Counted from the first letter of the stretch, positions 16,136 to 23,459 are shown. The stretch is DNA of 27,893 nt from an uncultured Selenomonadaceae bacterium (GCA_910579115.1 CAJTSO010000008.1:1-27893), one strand, 5' to 3'. Notes: generated from the letters alone by a model not told the origin. Program-made: numbers and translations.

Positions 16136-16175
16136 GTATGATGTAGTCCTTCGGGAAAAACTTGCAGGAATTTCC
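16136..16175 (-). repeat. dispersed GAAGGAC element, copy D
   Basis: Read on the minus strand, GGAAATTCCTGCAAG is followed by CCCGAAGGACTACATCATAC. This matches the order and spacing of copies at 20405-20442 and 24926-24966 (GGAAATTGC, GCAATTTCC, GAAGGACTGCATTATAAT). It lies in the gap between the radical-domain gene and nrdG and could carry a weak promoter (TACTAT) for nrdG. Confidence 0.5.
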
Positions 16176-16202
16176 CTGATGACTAAGTCGAAAAACAACC
16201 CT

Positions 16203-16490
16203 TTAAGCGGACAGGGAATGCTTGACCCTATCGCTTTCTTCGGCTCGCTTGGCGTTGTTCCAGCGGTCGATGGTGCCCACCAGATAACCGGTGATCCGGC
16301 GGATCCGCTGGAACTGCCGGGGCTTCAGCTGATAGTCGAGGATAACCTGTCCATCGTCAGCCAGGCTGATATCCAAAGCAGTGACTTCTTCCTGGGACTG
16401 CTCTTTGATGCGGTCAATGTAAGCAATAACTTCCCGCCGGGAGATATTCTCGATACCGGTGACGGTAACGATGGTTCCGTTGATGTTCAT
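16203..16490 (-). CDS. small protein carrying the NrdD glycyl-radical tail
   Basis: The 95-residue product ends with a stretch that matches the C-terminus of ordinary class III reductases: RRITGYL (residues 64-70), then a Trp-Asn-Asn-Ala-Lys-Arg-Ala-Glu segment and RVKH. In E. coli NrdD the equivalent RRVCGYL holds the glycyl-radical Gly681, so Gly68 is the predicted radical site here. Residues 1-60 (MNINGTIVTVTGIENISRRE...) form a separate alpha/beta module I cannot name, perhaps a docking domain. A clear RBS (AAAGGAAGG) precedes the ATG, and nrdD ends 16 nt upstream, so this is a real second cistron and not a frameshift remnant. I infer that it is the radical subunit of a split NrdD, activated by NrdG encoded next. 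Confidence 0.82.
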   Translation of the reverse strand: MNINGTIVTVTGIENISRREVIAYIDRIKEQSQEEVTALDISLADDGQVILDYQLKPRQFQRIRRITGYLVGTIDRWNNAKRAEESDRVKHSLSA

Positions 16491-16506
16491 TTTATTCCTT
16501 CCTTTC

Positions 16507-18777
16507 TTAATCGCCGCAACATATACGGGGGATAATCAGCCGCTGGCGATGTTCGGCTTCGCTGCGTCCGCATTTGGGGCAGACATTATCGATTATTCCG
16601 TTATAACCGCAGACCGGATCCCGGTCTACCGGATGATTTACTGAACCGTAGCCGATACCGGCATCGTGCATGGCTCTGATGATGGCCTCAAAGGCCTTGA
16701 GGTTTTTGGAGGGATCACCGTCCATCTCTACATAACTGATATGACCACCGTTGGTGAGAGCGTGGAAGGGAGCCTCGATTTGGATTTTCCGGAGGGCGGA
16801 AATCGGGAAATAAACCGGGACATGGAAGCTGTTGGTGTAGTAGTCATGGTCGGTAACTCCCTCAATGACTCCATAGCGTTCCCGGTCGATCCGGAGGAAT
16901 CGGCCGGAAAGTCCCTCGGCCGGAGTGGCGATGAGGGAGAAGTTGAGACCGGTACGCTTGGACTCGTCATCCATGGCCTTGCGCATATGAGCGACAATTT
17001 CCAAACCGAGCCGCTGGGCCTTTTTGCTTTCACCGTGGTGTTTGCCGATGAGGGCTTTCAGGGTTTCCGCCAAGCCGATGAAACCCATCGTCAGGGTACC
17101 GTGCTTCAGGACTTCGGCAATCCTGTCGTCAGGCTCCAATCTATCGGAGTCGAGCCAAATGCCCTGCCCCATGAGGAAGGGATAGTTGCGGGCCAGCTTG
17201 GCGGACTGTATTTTGAAGCGGTGGAGGAGCTGACGGACCACGAGAGCCGTCGCTTCATTGAGACTTTCGTAGAATACAGCCATATCGCCCTTTGATTCAA
17301 TGGCGAGGCGGGGAAGGTTCACGCTGGTGAAGGAAAGATTTCCCCGGCTGCAGGTAACCTCCCGGCTGGGGTCGTACACGTTGCCCATTACCCTGGTGCG
17401 GCAGCCCATGTAGGCGATTTCGCTGTTATAATCCCCGGGCTTGTAGTATTGGAGATTGAAGGGAGCGTCCAGGAAACTGAAGTTGGGGAACAGGCGCTTG
17501 GCGCTTGTTTCAATCGCCTGCTGGAAAAGGTCGTAGTTGGGGTCCCCCGGATTATAGTTGACTCCTTCTTTCACCTTGAAAATTTGTACCGGGAAGATGG
17601 ATGGCTCACCGGAGCCGAGGCCGGCAACAGTGGCTTTCAGCAGGTTGCGGATGACCATGCGGGCCTCCGGGCTGGTGTCAGTGCCGTAATTTACGGAGCT
17701 GAAGGGCACCTGGGCCCCGGCCCGGGAGTTCATGGTATTCAGATTGTGGATAAAGGCTTCCATTGCCTGGAAGGTGGCTTTGTCGGTGGAATCGAGGGCG
17801 GCGACGGCAGCGAAGTCGTGAGCCTTGCCCACCGTCTCCGAGCTGATGGGCTGAAAGCCGTTGGATGCCTGATGGGCAGGTAGCCAATTTACGAGGGCGG
17901 CCCGGAACTCATCGGCGCCGCTGATGGTGATATCGACTCCGATATTGTCCCTTATGGCTCTGGCGAGAAGCTGGGCATCGCCGAGGGATAAACCGCAGGT
18001 GATGGCAAAGTATTCGGCCAGGCGCTCAAAGTACTGCTTGCGGAAGGTCTTTACAACGCCCCCCGCCATGGCGTAGTCGAAGTTGGGAATGGACTGGCCG
18101 CCGTGCATCTCGTTCTGATTGGCCTGAATGGCAATGCAGGCGAGAGCGGCATAAGACCGGATGTCGTTAGGCTCCCGGAGACAGCCGTGACCGGTGGAGA
18201 AACCTCCCTTGAACAGCTTGATTAAATCGATCTGACAGCAGGTTTCTGTCAGCATATAGAAGTCCTTGTCGTGAATGTGAATATCCCCGTTGATGTGGGC
18301 AGCGGCGATATCCTTGGGGAGAATGCGGTGGTCGATGAAGTACTTTGAGCCCTCGGAACCATATTTAAGCATGGTGCCCATGGCGGTGTCGGCATCGATG
18401 TTCGCGTTTTCCCGCTTGATGTTGGCATCTTTGGCCGACCGGTAGGTAAGCTCGTAGTATATGTCCATAAGGTCGGTTTCCGCTTCCCGGATCTGCGTGT
18501 GGGCGTTGCGGTAAAGGATGTATGCCTTGGCCGTAGAAGCGAGGTTCTTTTTTATCAGCGTCCGCTCTACCGCGTCCTGGATGTACTCCACGCCAGGAGT
18601 CTCTACGGCGGAGATCTGCCTGATTACCGCCCTGGTGAGCTTATCAAGCTGGTCTTCGGTAAGTGTTTCATCGGTGGATTCGGCATTTGCTTTTTCAATA
18701 GCGTTGCGGATTTTTGAAAAGTCAAAGGGCACCACAGTGCCATTTCTTTTTCTGATGTTAGCCGGTTTTTTGCTCAT
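16507..18777 (-). CDS. nrdD: NrdD, class III anaerobic ribonucleotide reductase, without its own glycyl-radical tail
   Basis: NrdD reduces ribonucleoside triphosphates to deoxy forms without oxygen. The 756-residue protein has an N-terminal ATP-cone (about 5-95, KRNGTVVPFDFSKI), then the ten-strand barrel with NGDIHIHD, NEMHGGQ, MGCRTRV and SRGNLSFTSVNLPR. The C-terminus has Cys723, then CPKC at 733-736, and ends RICCGD with Cys753-754. Usual NrdD proteins continue after the CxxC pairs into RxCGYL and RVKH; here that part is absent and found in the next gene. I chose the ATG at 18777 (MSKKPANIRKRNG) for its GGAAGAA RBS; an upstream GTG at 18810 has none. NrdR boxes at its promoter indicate control by NrdR. 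Confidence 0.94.
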   Translation of the reverse strand: MSKKPANIRKRNGTVVPFDFSKIRNAIEKANAESTDETLTEDQLDKLTRAVIRQISAVETPGVEYIQDAVERTLIKKNLASTAKAYILYRNAHTQIREAETDLMDIYYELTYRSAKDANIKRENANIDADTAMGTMLKYGSEGSKYFIDHRILPKDIAAAHINGDIHIHDKDFYMLTETCCQIDLIKLFKGGFSTGHGCLREPNDIRSYAALACIAIQANQNEMHGGQSIPNFDYAMAGGVVKTFRKQYFERLAEYFAITCGLSLGDAQLLARAIRDNIGVDITISGADEFRAALVNWLPAHQASNGFQPISSETVGKAHDFAAVAALDSTDKATFQAMEAFIHNLNTMNSRAGAQVPFSSVNYGTDTSPEARMVIRNLLKATVAGLGSGEPSIFPVQIFKVKEGVNYNPGDPNYDLFQQAIETSAKRLFPNFSFLDAPFNLQYYKPGDYNSEIAYMGCRTRVMGNVYDPSREVTCSRGNLSFTSVNLPRLAIESKGDMAVFYESLNEATALVVRQLLHRFKIQSAKLARNYPFLMGQGIWLDSDRLEPDDRIAEVLKHGTLTMGFIGLAETLKALIGKHHGESKKAQRLGLEIVAHMRKAMDDESKRTGLNFSLIATPAEGLSGRFLRIDRERYGVIEGVTDHDYYTNSFHVPVYFPISALRKIQIEAPFHALTNGGHISYVEMDGDPSKNLKAFEAIIRAMHDAGIGYGSVNHPVDRDPVCGYNGIIDNVCPKCGRSEAEHRQRLIIPRICCGD

Positions 18778-18835
18778 AAATTCTTCCTTTTCTTTTCCAG
18801 GGGACGACACAGCCCGCCCCGACGATTCGGCTTTG

Positions 18836-18864
18836 ATTGTATACTACATATTGTGGTATGTCAA
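18836..18864 (-). promoter_or_regulatory. promoter of the nrdD operon
   Basis: On the minus strand TTGACA (18864-18859) and TACAAT (18841-18836) are spaced by exactly 17 bp, 59 bp before the nrdD start codon. The downstream NrdR box fills the spacer, so the bound repressor would block RNA polymerase. Confidence 0.85.
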
Positions 18865-18897
18865 GGAAAAGGGCGTAAAAAACACAATATATTGTGG
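18841..18897. promoter_or_regulatory. two NrdR boxes at the nrdD promoter
   Basis: The 16-bp box at 18882-18897, ACACAATATATTGTGG, matches the NrdR palindrome consensus (ACAC-AATATAT-GTGT type) almost fully. A weaker copy lies at 18841-18856 (ATACTACATATTGTGG). They are 41 bp apart, close to four helical turns, as expected for cooperative NrdR binding. One lies inside the promoter spacer, the other just upstream of the -35. Confidence 0.8.
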
Positions 18898-19039
18898 ATG
18901 AGCCTGCCGTACTTTTCCACTGTAAATGTGGGAAGATCACCCTGAGATGTGGATAATTGGTGGAAAATCAGTGGGGGAAAAAACGGGAAAAGGAAGGGGA
19001 GGCCCAAGAGGCGGGAAGTTGAAATTGGGGATAAAAATT

Positions 19040-19071
19040 GGCTGGTTATCCACAGTTGTGGATAACCAGCC
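19040..19071. repeat. 32-bp palindrome with two head-to-head DnaA boxes, copy 1
   Basis: Arms GGCTGGTTATCCACA and TGTGGATAACCAGCC flank a GT centre. The match to the copy at 19206-19237 is exact. The GGCTGG/CCAGCC ends extend beyond the DnaA boxes, so the whole 32 bp has been conserved or duplicated. Confidence 0.95.
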
Positions 19072-19205
19072 CCAGACTGTAGACAAAACCCCTAATACAC
19101 CGTATCAGGAAAAATCCAGTCGTTAGAAAACCTTATATTAACTGGGTTTTACAGATGCTGGTTTATTGGTTAATGACGTAAAACAGGAGTTTGTCGACAA
19201 GCTGT

Positions 19206-19237
19206 GGCTGGTTATCCACAGTTGTGGATAACCAGCC
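19206..19237. repeat. 32-bp palindrome with two head-to-head DnaA boxes, copy 2
   Basis: It is identical to the palindrome at 19040-19071 and lies 166 bp from it. Flanking sequences differ, so this is not a simple tandem duplication of a longer segment. Confidence 0.95.
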
Positions 19238-19265
19238 CGGTGTTTAGTGGATAACTTGTGGATGG

Positions 19266-20327
19266 TCAATGAATTATCTGCCTGACCGGGAAGGGGATTT
19301 CAATGTTTTCTTCCCGGAAGCGGGTTATGATATTTCTGATAATCGTGTGCCGGATAAGCGACTGAGAGTCAAGTCTGTCGGTTTTTACGATCAGATTGAA
19401 GTTTATGGAAGAATCACCCAGGGAGGAGAAGCGGACTACCGGTTCGCTGATGAGGGGAAAGCCGAGCTCCGCCATAGCCTGCCGGGTCAGGTCCTTGGAA
19501 ACGCTTTCTACCAGCGTCAGGTCGCTGGCATAGCTGACACCAACGGGGATGATGATGGCGGTTTCCGGGCTGGGCCGGTTGAAGTTGGTGATTACAGCGC
19601 TGGCCAGCTTGGCGTTGGGGATGAGGATATCGTTACCGTCAGCAGTCATGATACTGGTATAGCGGAGAGTGATATCAGTTATGCGGCCGGTCTCGCCGCT
19701 GGAGAGGGAAATGTATTCGCCCACCTTCAGCTGCCGGCTCAGGAGCATGTGGAAGCCGCTGAAGAAGTTTGCCATGGTGTCCTGAAGGCCGAGGGCCACC
19801 GCCATGCCGCCGACGCCGAGGGCGGCGATAAAGGGAGCGATGGAGATTTGGTAGTATTCCAGCACCGTCAGAGTGCCGACAATATAGATGGAGAACCTTA
19901 CGCAGTTCACCAGAATGGAATTTTTTACATTGGGGGCCGAGTCAACCCGGGTGTTGATGTCCACTATCTGAGCCGCGGCCCGGGCAATGGTCCGGGTGAT
20001 GGTGTAGACGATGTTGGTAAAAATCAGGCAGGTTATCAGCTTCTCGACTGATTCCGGCAGGGTGCTGAAGCGAACGAACCAGTAAAGGGCAACGCCTACG
20101 CAGAGATTTACGGGGAGCCCCTTCATGGACAGGACAATGATTTCGAGGGTAGAGGGAGTGGAGTTTTGGCCGCTGCCGAGGATAGTCAGGCGGTTTTTGG
20201 CGAAACTGCGGGCCAGGAATGAATCGAGTTTTTTTCCGATATATGCGGCCAGGGCGATGACCAGGATCGGCATCAGCACATCATACAGGAAGGCGGGATT
20301 AAGGTGTTCCCTAACAAGCTCAGGCAT
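19266..20327 (-). CDS. MscS-family small-conductance mechanosensitive channel
   Basis: MscS channels open under membrane tension to release solutes during osmotic downshock. The 353-residue protein has three to five N-terminal membrane segments (about 10-30, 65-85, 95-120, 140-165), the pore-lining helix with Gly/Ala packing (ALGVGGMAVALGLQDTMANF, about 169-188) and then the cytoplasmic beta domain (KVGEYISLSSGETGRITDITLRYTSI) and an alpha/beta C-terminal domain. I chose the ATG at 20327 because AAGGAG lies 7 nt upstream; the frame stays open to 20357 without a better start. It has its own promoter. Its 3' end abuts the DnaA-box block. Confidence 0.92.
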   Translation of the reverse strand: MPELVREHLNPAFLYDVLMPILVIALAAYIGKKLDSFLARSFAKNRLTILGSGQNSTPSTLEIIVLSMKGLPVNLCVGVALYWFVRFSTLPESVEKLITCLIFTNIVYTITRTIARAAAQIVDINTRVDSAPNVKNSILVNCVRFSIYIVGTLTVLEYYQISIAPFIAALGVGGMAVALGLQDTMANFFSGFHMLLSRQLKVGEYISLSSGETGRITDITLRYTSIMTADGNDILIPNAKLASAVITNFNRPSPETAIIIPVGVSYASDLTLVESVSKDLTRQAMAELGFPLISEPVVRFSSLGDSSINFNLIVKTDRLDSQSLIRHTIIRNIITRFREENIEIPFPVRQIIH

Positions 20328-20368
20328 AGAAATCTCCTTATTATACATATCTTTCAATGGGTTGCTTA

Positions 20369-20398
20369 ATTATAACGGTGTTTAGCCGTTGAATGCAA
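20369..20398 (-). promoter_or_regulatory. promoter of the MscS-family gene
   Basis: On the minus strand TTGCAT (20398-20393) and TATAAT (20374-20369) are spaced by 18 bp, about 42 bp before the start codon. The spacer contains AACGGCTAAA, the same block that opens the intergenic elements at 3976 and 24824. Confidence 0.65.
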
Positions 20399-20404
20399 AC
20401 CGGT

Positions 20405-20442
20405 GGAAATTGCCCTGCAATTTCCGGAAGACCGCATTATAG
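20405..20442 (+). repeat. dispersed GAAGGAC element, copy C
   Basis: The perfect hairpin GGAAATTGC-CCT-GCAATTTCC (20405-20425) is followed by GGAAGACCGCATTATAGC. This matches the copy before rfbA (GCAATTTCCTGAAGGACTGC then ATTATAAT). It overlaps the stop codon of the metallophosphoesterase gene, whose last codons are read on the opposite strand, and could also serve as that gene's 3' hairpin although no T-run follows. Confidence 0.6.
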
Positions 20443-21762
20443 CACAATTTTGTCGATGGAAGTGCCATCGGGGAGAAAGCATTCCAGGGTGATATTGTCT
20501 CTTGTTACCTGCATTGTCAGGTAATTGTCGGTTTCAGGCTGAGGCGCGGTGGTTTTGTCGAGGCGGTGATCGATCCACAAACCCGGGTAGCGGACATTGC
20601 CGGCAACTCCCGTGAGAATGTACAGTGGGCCCCGGTCAGCGTGAGCAAAGTCGTAAATGCGTCCGCGGTTCCGATAGGTGTGAAGGTGGGCCGTGAGAAC
20701 CACATGCACGCCGAATTCCTCGAAGAGTGGCATAAAATGCCGGCCGGTTTCTTCTATGCCCGGCTGTCGTTCGGGGCGGTCGTGAATTCCGTAGCGGAGA
20801 ACGTCCCTGTGCATCAGGATTATTTTCCACCGTTTTTCGGTGGCGGTCAGGTCATTTTTGAGCCATTCATCCTGCTGCCGGGACAAGGCATCCGCCAGGG
20901 AGCCGTCCTCCGTCAGGTCTGACAGCTCCTGCTGCTGGGTGTTCAGCACCACAAAGTGGGCATCGCCGTAGTCAAAGGAATAGTACCAGCGGTCAAAGTC
21001 ATTTTCAGCATCCTTAGCGCCATATTTTACCCGGCTGTTGTTGCCGGGGACGGCAAAATTTGCCAGGTAGGCCCGTGGCTGGCGAACCTTCCAATTGAGG
21101 TCGTACATTTCATGGTTGCCCATTACCGGGACGAAAATTTTTTTGTCAATTATTCCCCGGAGGGAGGAAAACCAAGCCTTCCAATGGGAGCATTGTTCAC
21201 CGTTGTCAACCAGGTCCCCCATATTGATGAAGAGAGCTGTGTTCGGGTGTCTTTCGGCGGCGGCCTGGGCCAGCTTTTCCCAGTCGCTGTAGTCGCTGGA
21301 TTGGGAGTCGGGAAAAATCAGACATTCAAAGCTGCCGCCCCCGTCGGTGGAAAGGGGCCGGGGCTGACTGCCGTCACCATCGTGAATTACGGTGTACTCG
21401 TAGCGGGAACCGGGGTTGAGGCCGGAAACGCGCGAGGTGTATATGTCGTGGAATTCCCCGCCGTCGGCAAAGGATTCCTTCGCCGCCGTAAAGAGGGTCT
21501 CCCGGCCGGATTTCATATCCCGCAGTAAGACAGATACTTTTCCCTCAAAGGCATTGGGCTTTGTCTGCCACATTATCGTCCGGCCGGAGCGGTTGTCTGC
21601 GGCGACGATCTGGCGGGGAAATTCGATGGCGCTTTCACAGCTGCCTAGGGCGGAGAGCTTGTCGGCGGCATTTTTTATTTTTGTCGGATTGCAGCCGGAG
21701 GCGGCAAGACCTCCGGCGGTCAGGAGAAGGCCCCTGAGAAAGCTGCGGCGGCTTAATTTCAT
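20437..21762 (-). CDS. Tat-exported metallophosphoesterase lipoprotein
   Basis: This 441-residue calcineurin-like phosphoesterase resembles purple acid phosphatases. It opens with a twin-arginine signal (SRRSFLRG, residues 4-11) ending in AASGC with Cys24, so it is probably exported folded and lipidated. A fibronectin-III-like domain (about 50-135) precedes the catalytic domain. Metal ligands visible are Asp152 (FPDSQ), GDLVDNG (182-188), GNHE (215-218), MHRD with His318 and AHLHTY with His359 and His361. The ATG at 21762 has GAGGAA at RBS distance; longer frames add an untypical leader. No clear promoter is seen upstream. The substrate is unknown; phosphate release from periplasmic phosphoesters is likely for the family. 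Confidence 0.9.
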   Translation of the reverse strand: MKLSRRSFLRGLLLTAGGLAASGCNPTKIKNAADKLSALGSCESAIEFPRQIVAADNRSGRTIMWQTKPNAFEGKVSVLLRDMKSGRETLFTAAKESFADGGEFHDIYTSRVSGLNPGSRYEYTVIHDGDGSQPRPLSTDGGGSFECLIFPDSQSSDYSDWEKLAQAAAERHPNTALFINMGDLVDNGEQCSHWKAWFSSLRGIIDKKIFVPVMGNHEMYDLNWKVRQPRAYLANFAVPGNNSRVKYGAKDAENDFDRWYYSFDYGDAHFVVLNTQQQELSDLTEDGSLADALSRQQDEWLKNDLTATEKRWKIILMHRDVLRYGIHDRPERQPGIEETGRHFMPLFEEFGVHVVLTAHLHTYRNRGRIYDFAHADRGPLYILTGVAGNVRYPGLWIDHRLDKTTAPQPETDNYLTMQVTRDNITLECFLPDGTSIDKIVL

Positions 21763-21946
21763 GTTCTGTTCCTCTGCACAAAAGTGTGAAAATCTGGCGG
21801 CTTTGCGGTAAGGCCGGGGAATTTTTTCATGACGAATCCTAGCCAAATAAGATGAAAAATGTCTGTAGCGAACAGGCTTTTTGCCGGGATGCTTTGCGGG
21901 GGCTGGCGAGTGAACCTGTATACTTTCCCCTTAGGGGTTGTTTTCA

Positions 21947-21975
21947 TTGACAGTTTAACGGAATGAAGGTATGAT
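21947..21975 (+). promoter_or_regulatory. promoter of purB-purA
   Basis: A perfect TTGACA (21947-21952) and TATGAT (21970-21975) are spaced by 17 bp. Transcription would start near 21982, giving a leader of about 98 nt before purB. Confidence 0.85.
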
Positions 21976-21979
21976 ATGC

Positions 21980-22079
21980 GGGGGGAAGAGATGTCTCCTC
22001 CCGTAATTTTTGCGTGCCTGTTGCCAATGAAAGTGACCGGCAAGGCAGGCGCTGTACGATAATTTAGGAGGGCAGCTAT
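21980..22079 (+). promoter_or_regulatory. structured 5' leader of purB
   Basis: Two imperfect stems are visible: GGGGGAAGAGA with TCTCCTCCC near 21980-22003, and GCCTG-TTGCC with GGCAAGGCAGGC near 22016-22051. No terminator T-run follows, and I do not recognise a known purine or ZTP riboswitch consensus. It could be a translation-control leader or simply a UTR. Confidence 0.35.
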
Positions 22080-23372
22080 ATGATTCAGCGGTATACCAAT
22101 CCGGAAATGGGCAATATTTGGACGCTGCAGCATGAGTTCGAGGAGATCCTCGAGGTTGAGCTTTGTGCCTGTGAGGCCATGGCGGAGCTGGGAGAAATCC
22201 CGATGGAAGCGGCTAAGAATATCCGGGCAAAGGCAAAATTTGATCTGGCCCGGGTTCACGAAATTGAGAAAGTGACCAACCATGATATTATTGCCTTCCT
22301 GACGAATGTGGCGGAGTACGTAGGCGATGATTCCAAGTACGTTCATAGGGGACTCACCTCCAGCGATGTTAAGGATACGGCCCTGGGGGTCATGATGAGG
22401 AAGTCCGCCGACATCATTTTGGAGGATCTTCGTAAATTCCGGGAGGTTCTCCGCCGCCGGGCCGCCGAATTCAAACACACTCCCTGCATCGGCCGTACCC
22501 ACGGTATCCACGCGGAGCCCATGACCTTTGGCCTCAAGCTGGCCCTTTGGAGCGCGGAGGTGGAGCGCAATATTGAACGGGTGGAGCATGCCCGCAGGAT
22601 CGTGGCGGTTGGCAAGCTGTCCGGCGCGGTAGGAACCTATTCAAATATTGATCCCCGCATTGAACAGATCGTCTGCAAGAAGCTGGGGCTTACGCCGGTT
22701 CGCCTGGCCACTCAGGTAATCCAGCGGGACCGTCATGCCGAATACATGACTACCCTGGCGATTGTCGCCAGCTCGCTGGAGAAGTTTGCTACCGAGGTGC
22801 GCAACCTTCAGCGGACTGATATCCGTGAGGCAGAGGAATATTTCAGCCCTGGTCAGAAGGGTTCTTCCGCAATGCCTCATAAACGCAATCCCATTACCTG
22901 CGAACGGGTGGCCGGTATGGCCCGCCTTGTCCGGGGCAACGCCATTGCTGCCATGGAGGATATCACCCTGTGGCATGAGCGGGATATTTCCCACAGCTCT
23001 GTAGAGCGGGTCATCCTTCCGGATTCCACCATCAATGTGGATTATTGCCTGCGGAAGTTTACCAATATTATCGATAAGCTGCTGGTTTATCCTGAGGCCA
23101 TGATGGCAAATCTCAACAAGACCGGCGGGCTCATATACAGCCAGCGGCTTATGCTGGCCATCGTTTCCAAAGGCGTTCTCCGGGAGGATGCCTATGTATG
23201 GGTACAGCGCAATGCCATGAAGCGCTGGCTGGAGAGCGAGGATTTCCATACCAATGTCAGGAAGGATCCAGATATCAGCCGGGTGCTCACCGAGGCCGAG
23301 ATTGATGAGGTCTTTGATGTTCAGTGGTTCCTCCGCAATGTGGATATGATTTTTGCCCGTTTCGGACTTTAA
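22080..23372 (+). CDS. purB: PurB, adenylosuccinate lyase
   Basis: PurB catalyses two steps of purine synthesis: SAICAR to AICAR and adenylosuccinate to AMP, releasing fumarate each time. The 430-residue protein has the superfamily motifs in order: RGLTSSDVKDT (about 90-100), GRTHGIHAEPMTFG with the catalytic His (about 140-153) and the signature GSSAMPHKRNP (about 262-272) in the flexible active-site loop. AGGAGGG lies 7 nt before the ATG. Length matches the Bacillus-type enzyme. It is followed by purA after 87 nt with no terminator between, so the two are probably cotranscribed. Confidence 0.97.
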   Translation: MIQRYTNPEMGNIWTLQHEFEEILEVELCACEAMAELGEIPMEAAKNIRAKAKFDLARVHEIEKVTNHDIIAFLTNVAEYVGDDSKYVHRGLTSSDVKDTALGVMMRKSADIILEDLRKFREVLRRRAAEFKHTPCIGRTHGIHAEPMTFGLKLALWSAEVERNIERVEHARRIVAVGKLSGAVGTYSNIDPRIEQIVCKKLGLTPVRLATQVIQRDRHAEYMTTLAIVASSLEKFATEVRNLQRTDIREAEEYFSPGQKGSSAMPHKRNPITCERVAGMARLVRGNAIAAMEDITLWHERDISHSSVERVILPDSTINVDYCLRKFTNIIDKLLVYPEAMMANLNKTGGLIYSQRLMLAIVSKGVLREDAYVWVQRNAMKRWLESEDFHTNVRKDPDISRVLTEAEIDEVFDVQWFLRNVDMIFARFGL

Positions 23373-23459
23373 TTGAAAAAACAGAGGCTGCCGAAGCGGC
23401 GGAATGCAGTTTCTCCGGCTTTGTGACTGCCAACCTTAATAAAAATTGGAGTGGTAAAT

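Larger units (their letters stand above)
18893..19265. promoter_or_regulatory. gene-free block with a cluster of DnaA boxes
   Basis: Five perfect DnaA boxes (TTATCCACA or its complement) lie at 18948-18956, 19046-19054, 19057-19065, 19212-19220 and 19223-19231. One-mismatch boxes are at 18893-18901 and 19246-19254, and a weaker one at 19257-19265. Four of the perfect boxes form two identical 32-bp palindromes. I see no credible gene in this stretch. It could be a DnaA-titration or reactivation site (datA or DARS-like), a DnaA-controlled region for nrdD, or a replication origin. No dnaA or dnaN gene is in the window, and gene orientation does not diverge here. Confidence 0.8.
21763..22079. other. 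gene-free stretch between the phosphoesterase and purB
   Basis: The left half (21763-21946) shows nothing I can assign and no convincing promoter for the leftward gene. The right half contains the purB promoter and a structured leader. No credible small open frame with an RBS was found. Confidence 0.55.

Noticed and set aside
16140..16200. Possible extra small gene between the radical-domain gene and nrdG
   Set aside because: No frame with an RBS is open there; the sequence is a hairpin and a copy of the dispersed element.
16490..16507. A frameshift or sequencing error separating NrdD from its radical tail
   Set aside because: The small gene has its own RBS, ATG and a 60-residue N-terminal part that is not a piece of NrdD, so a simple frameshift does not explain the split.
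18926..19126. 66-residue plus-strand open frame in the DnaA-box block
   Set aside because: Low-complexity Gly/Lys-rich translation with no RBS, running through one of the palindromes.
18893..19265. Chromosomal replication origin
   Set aside because: DnaA boxes are dense, but there is no dnaA/dnaN/rnpA/gidA neighbour, no clear AT-rich unwinding element next to the boxes and no divergence of gene orientation. I keep it as a DnaA-binding locus rather than oriC.
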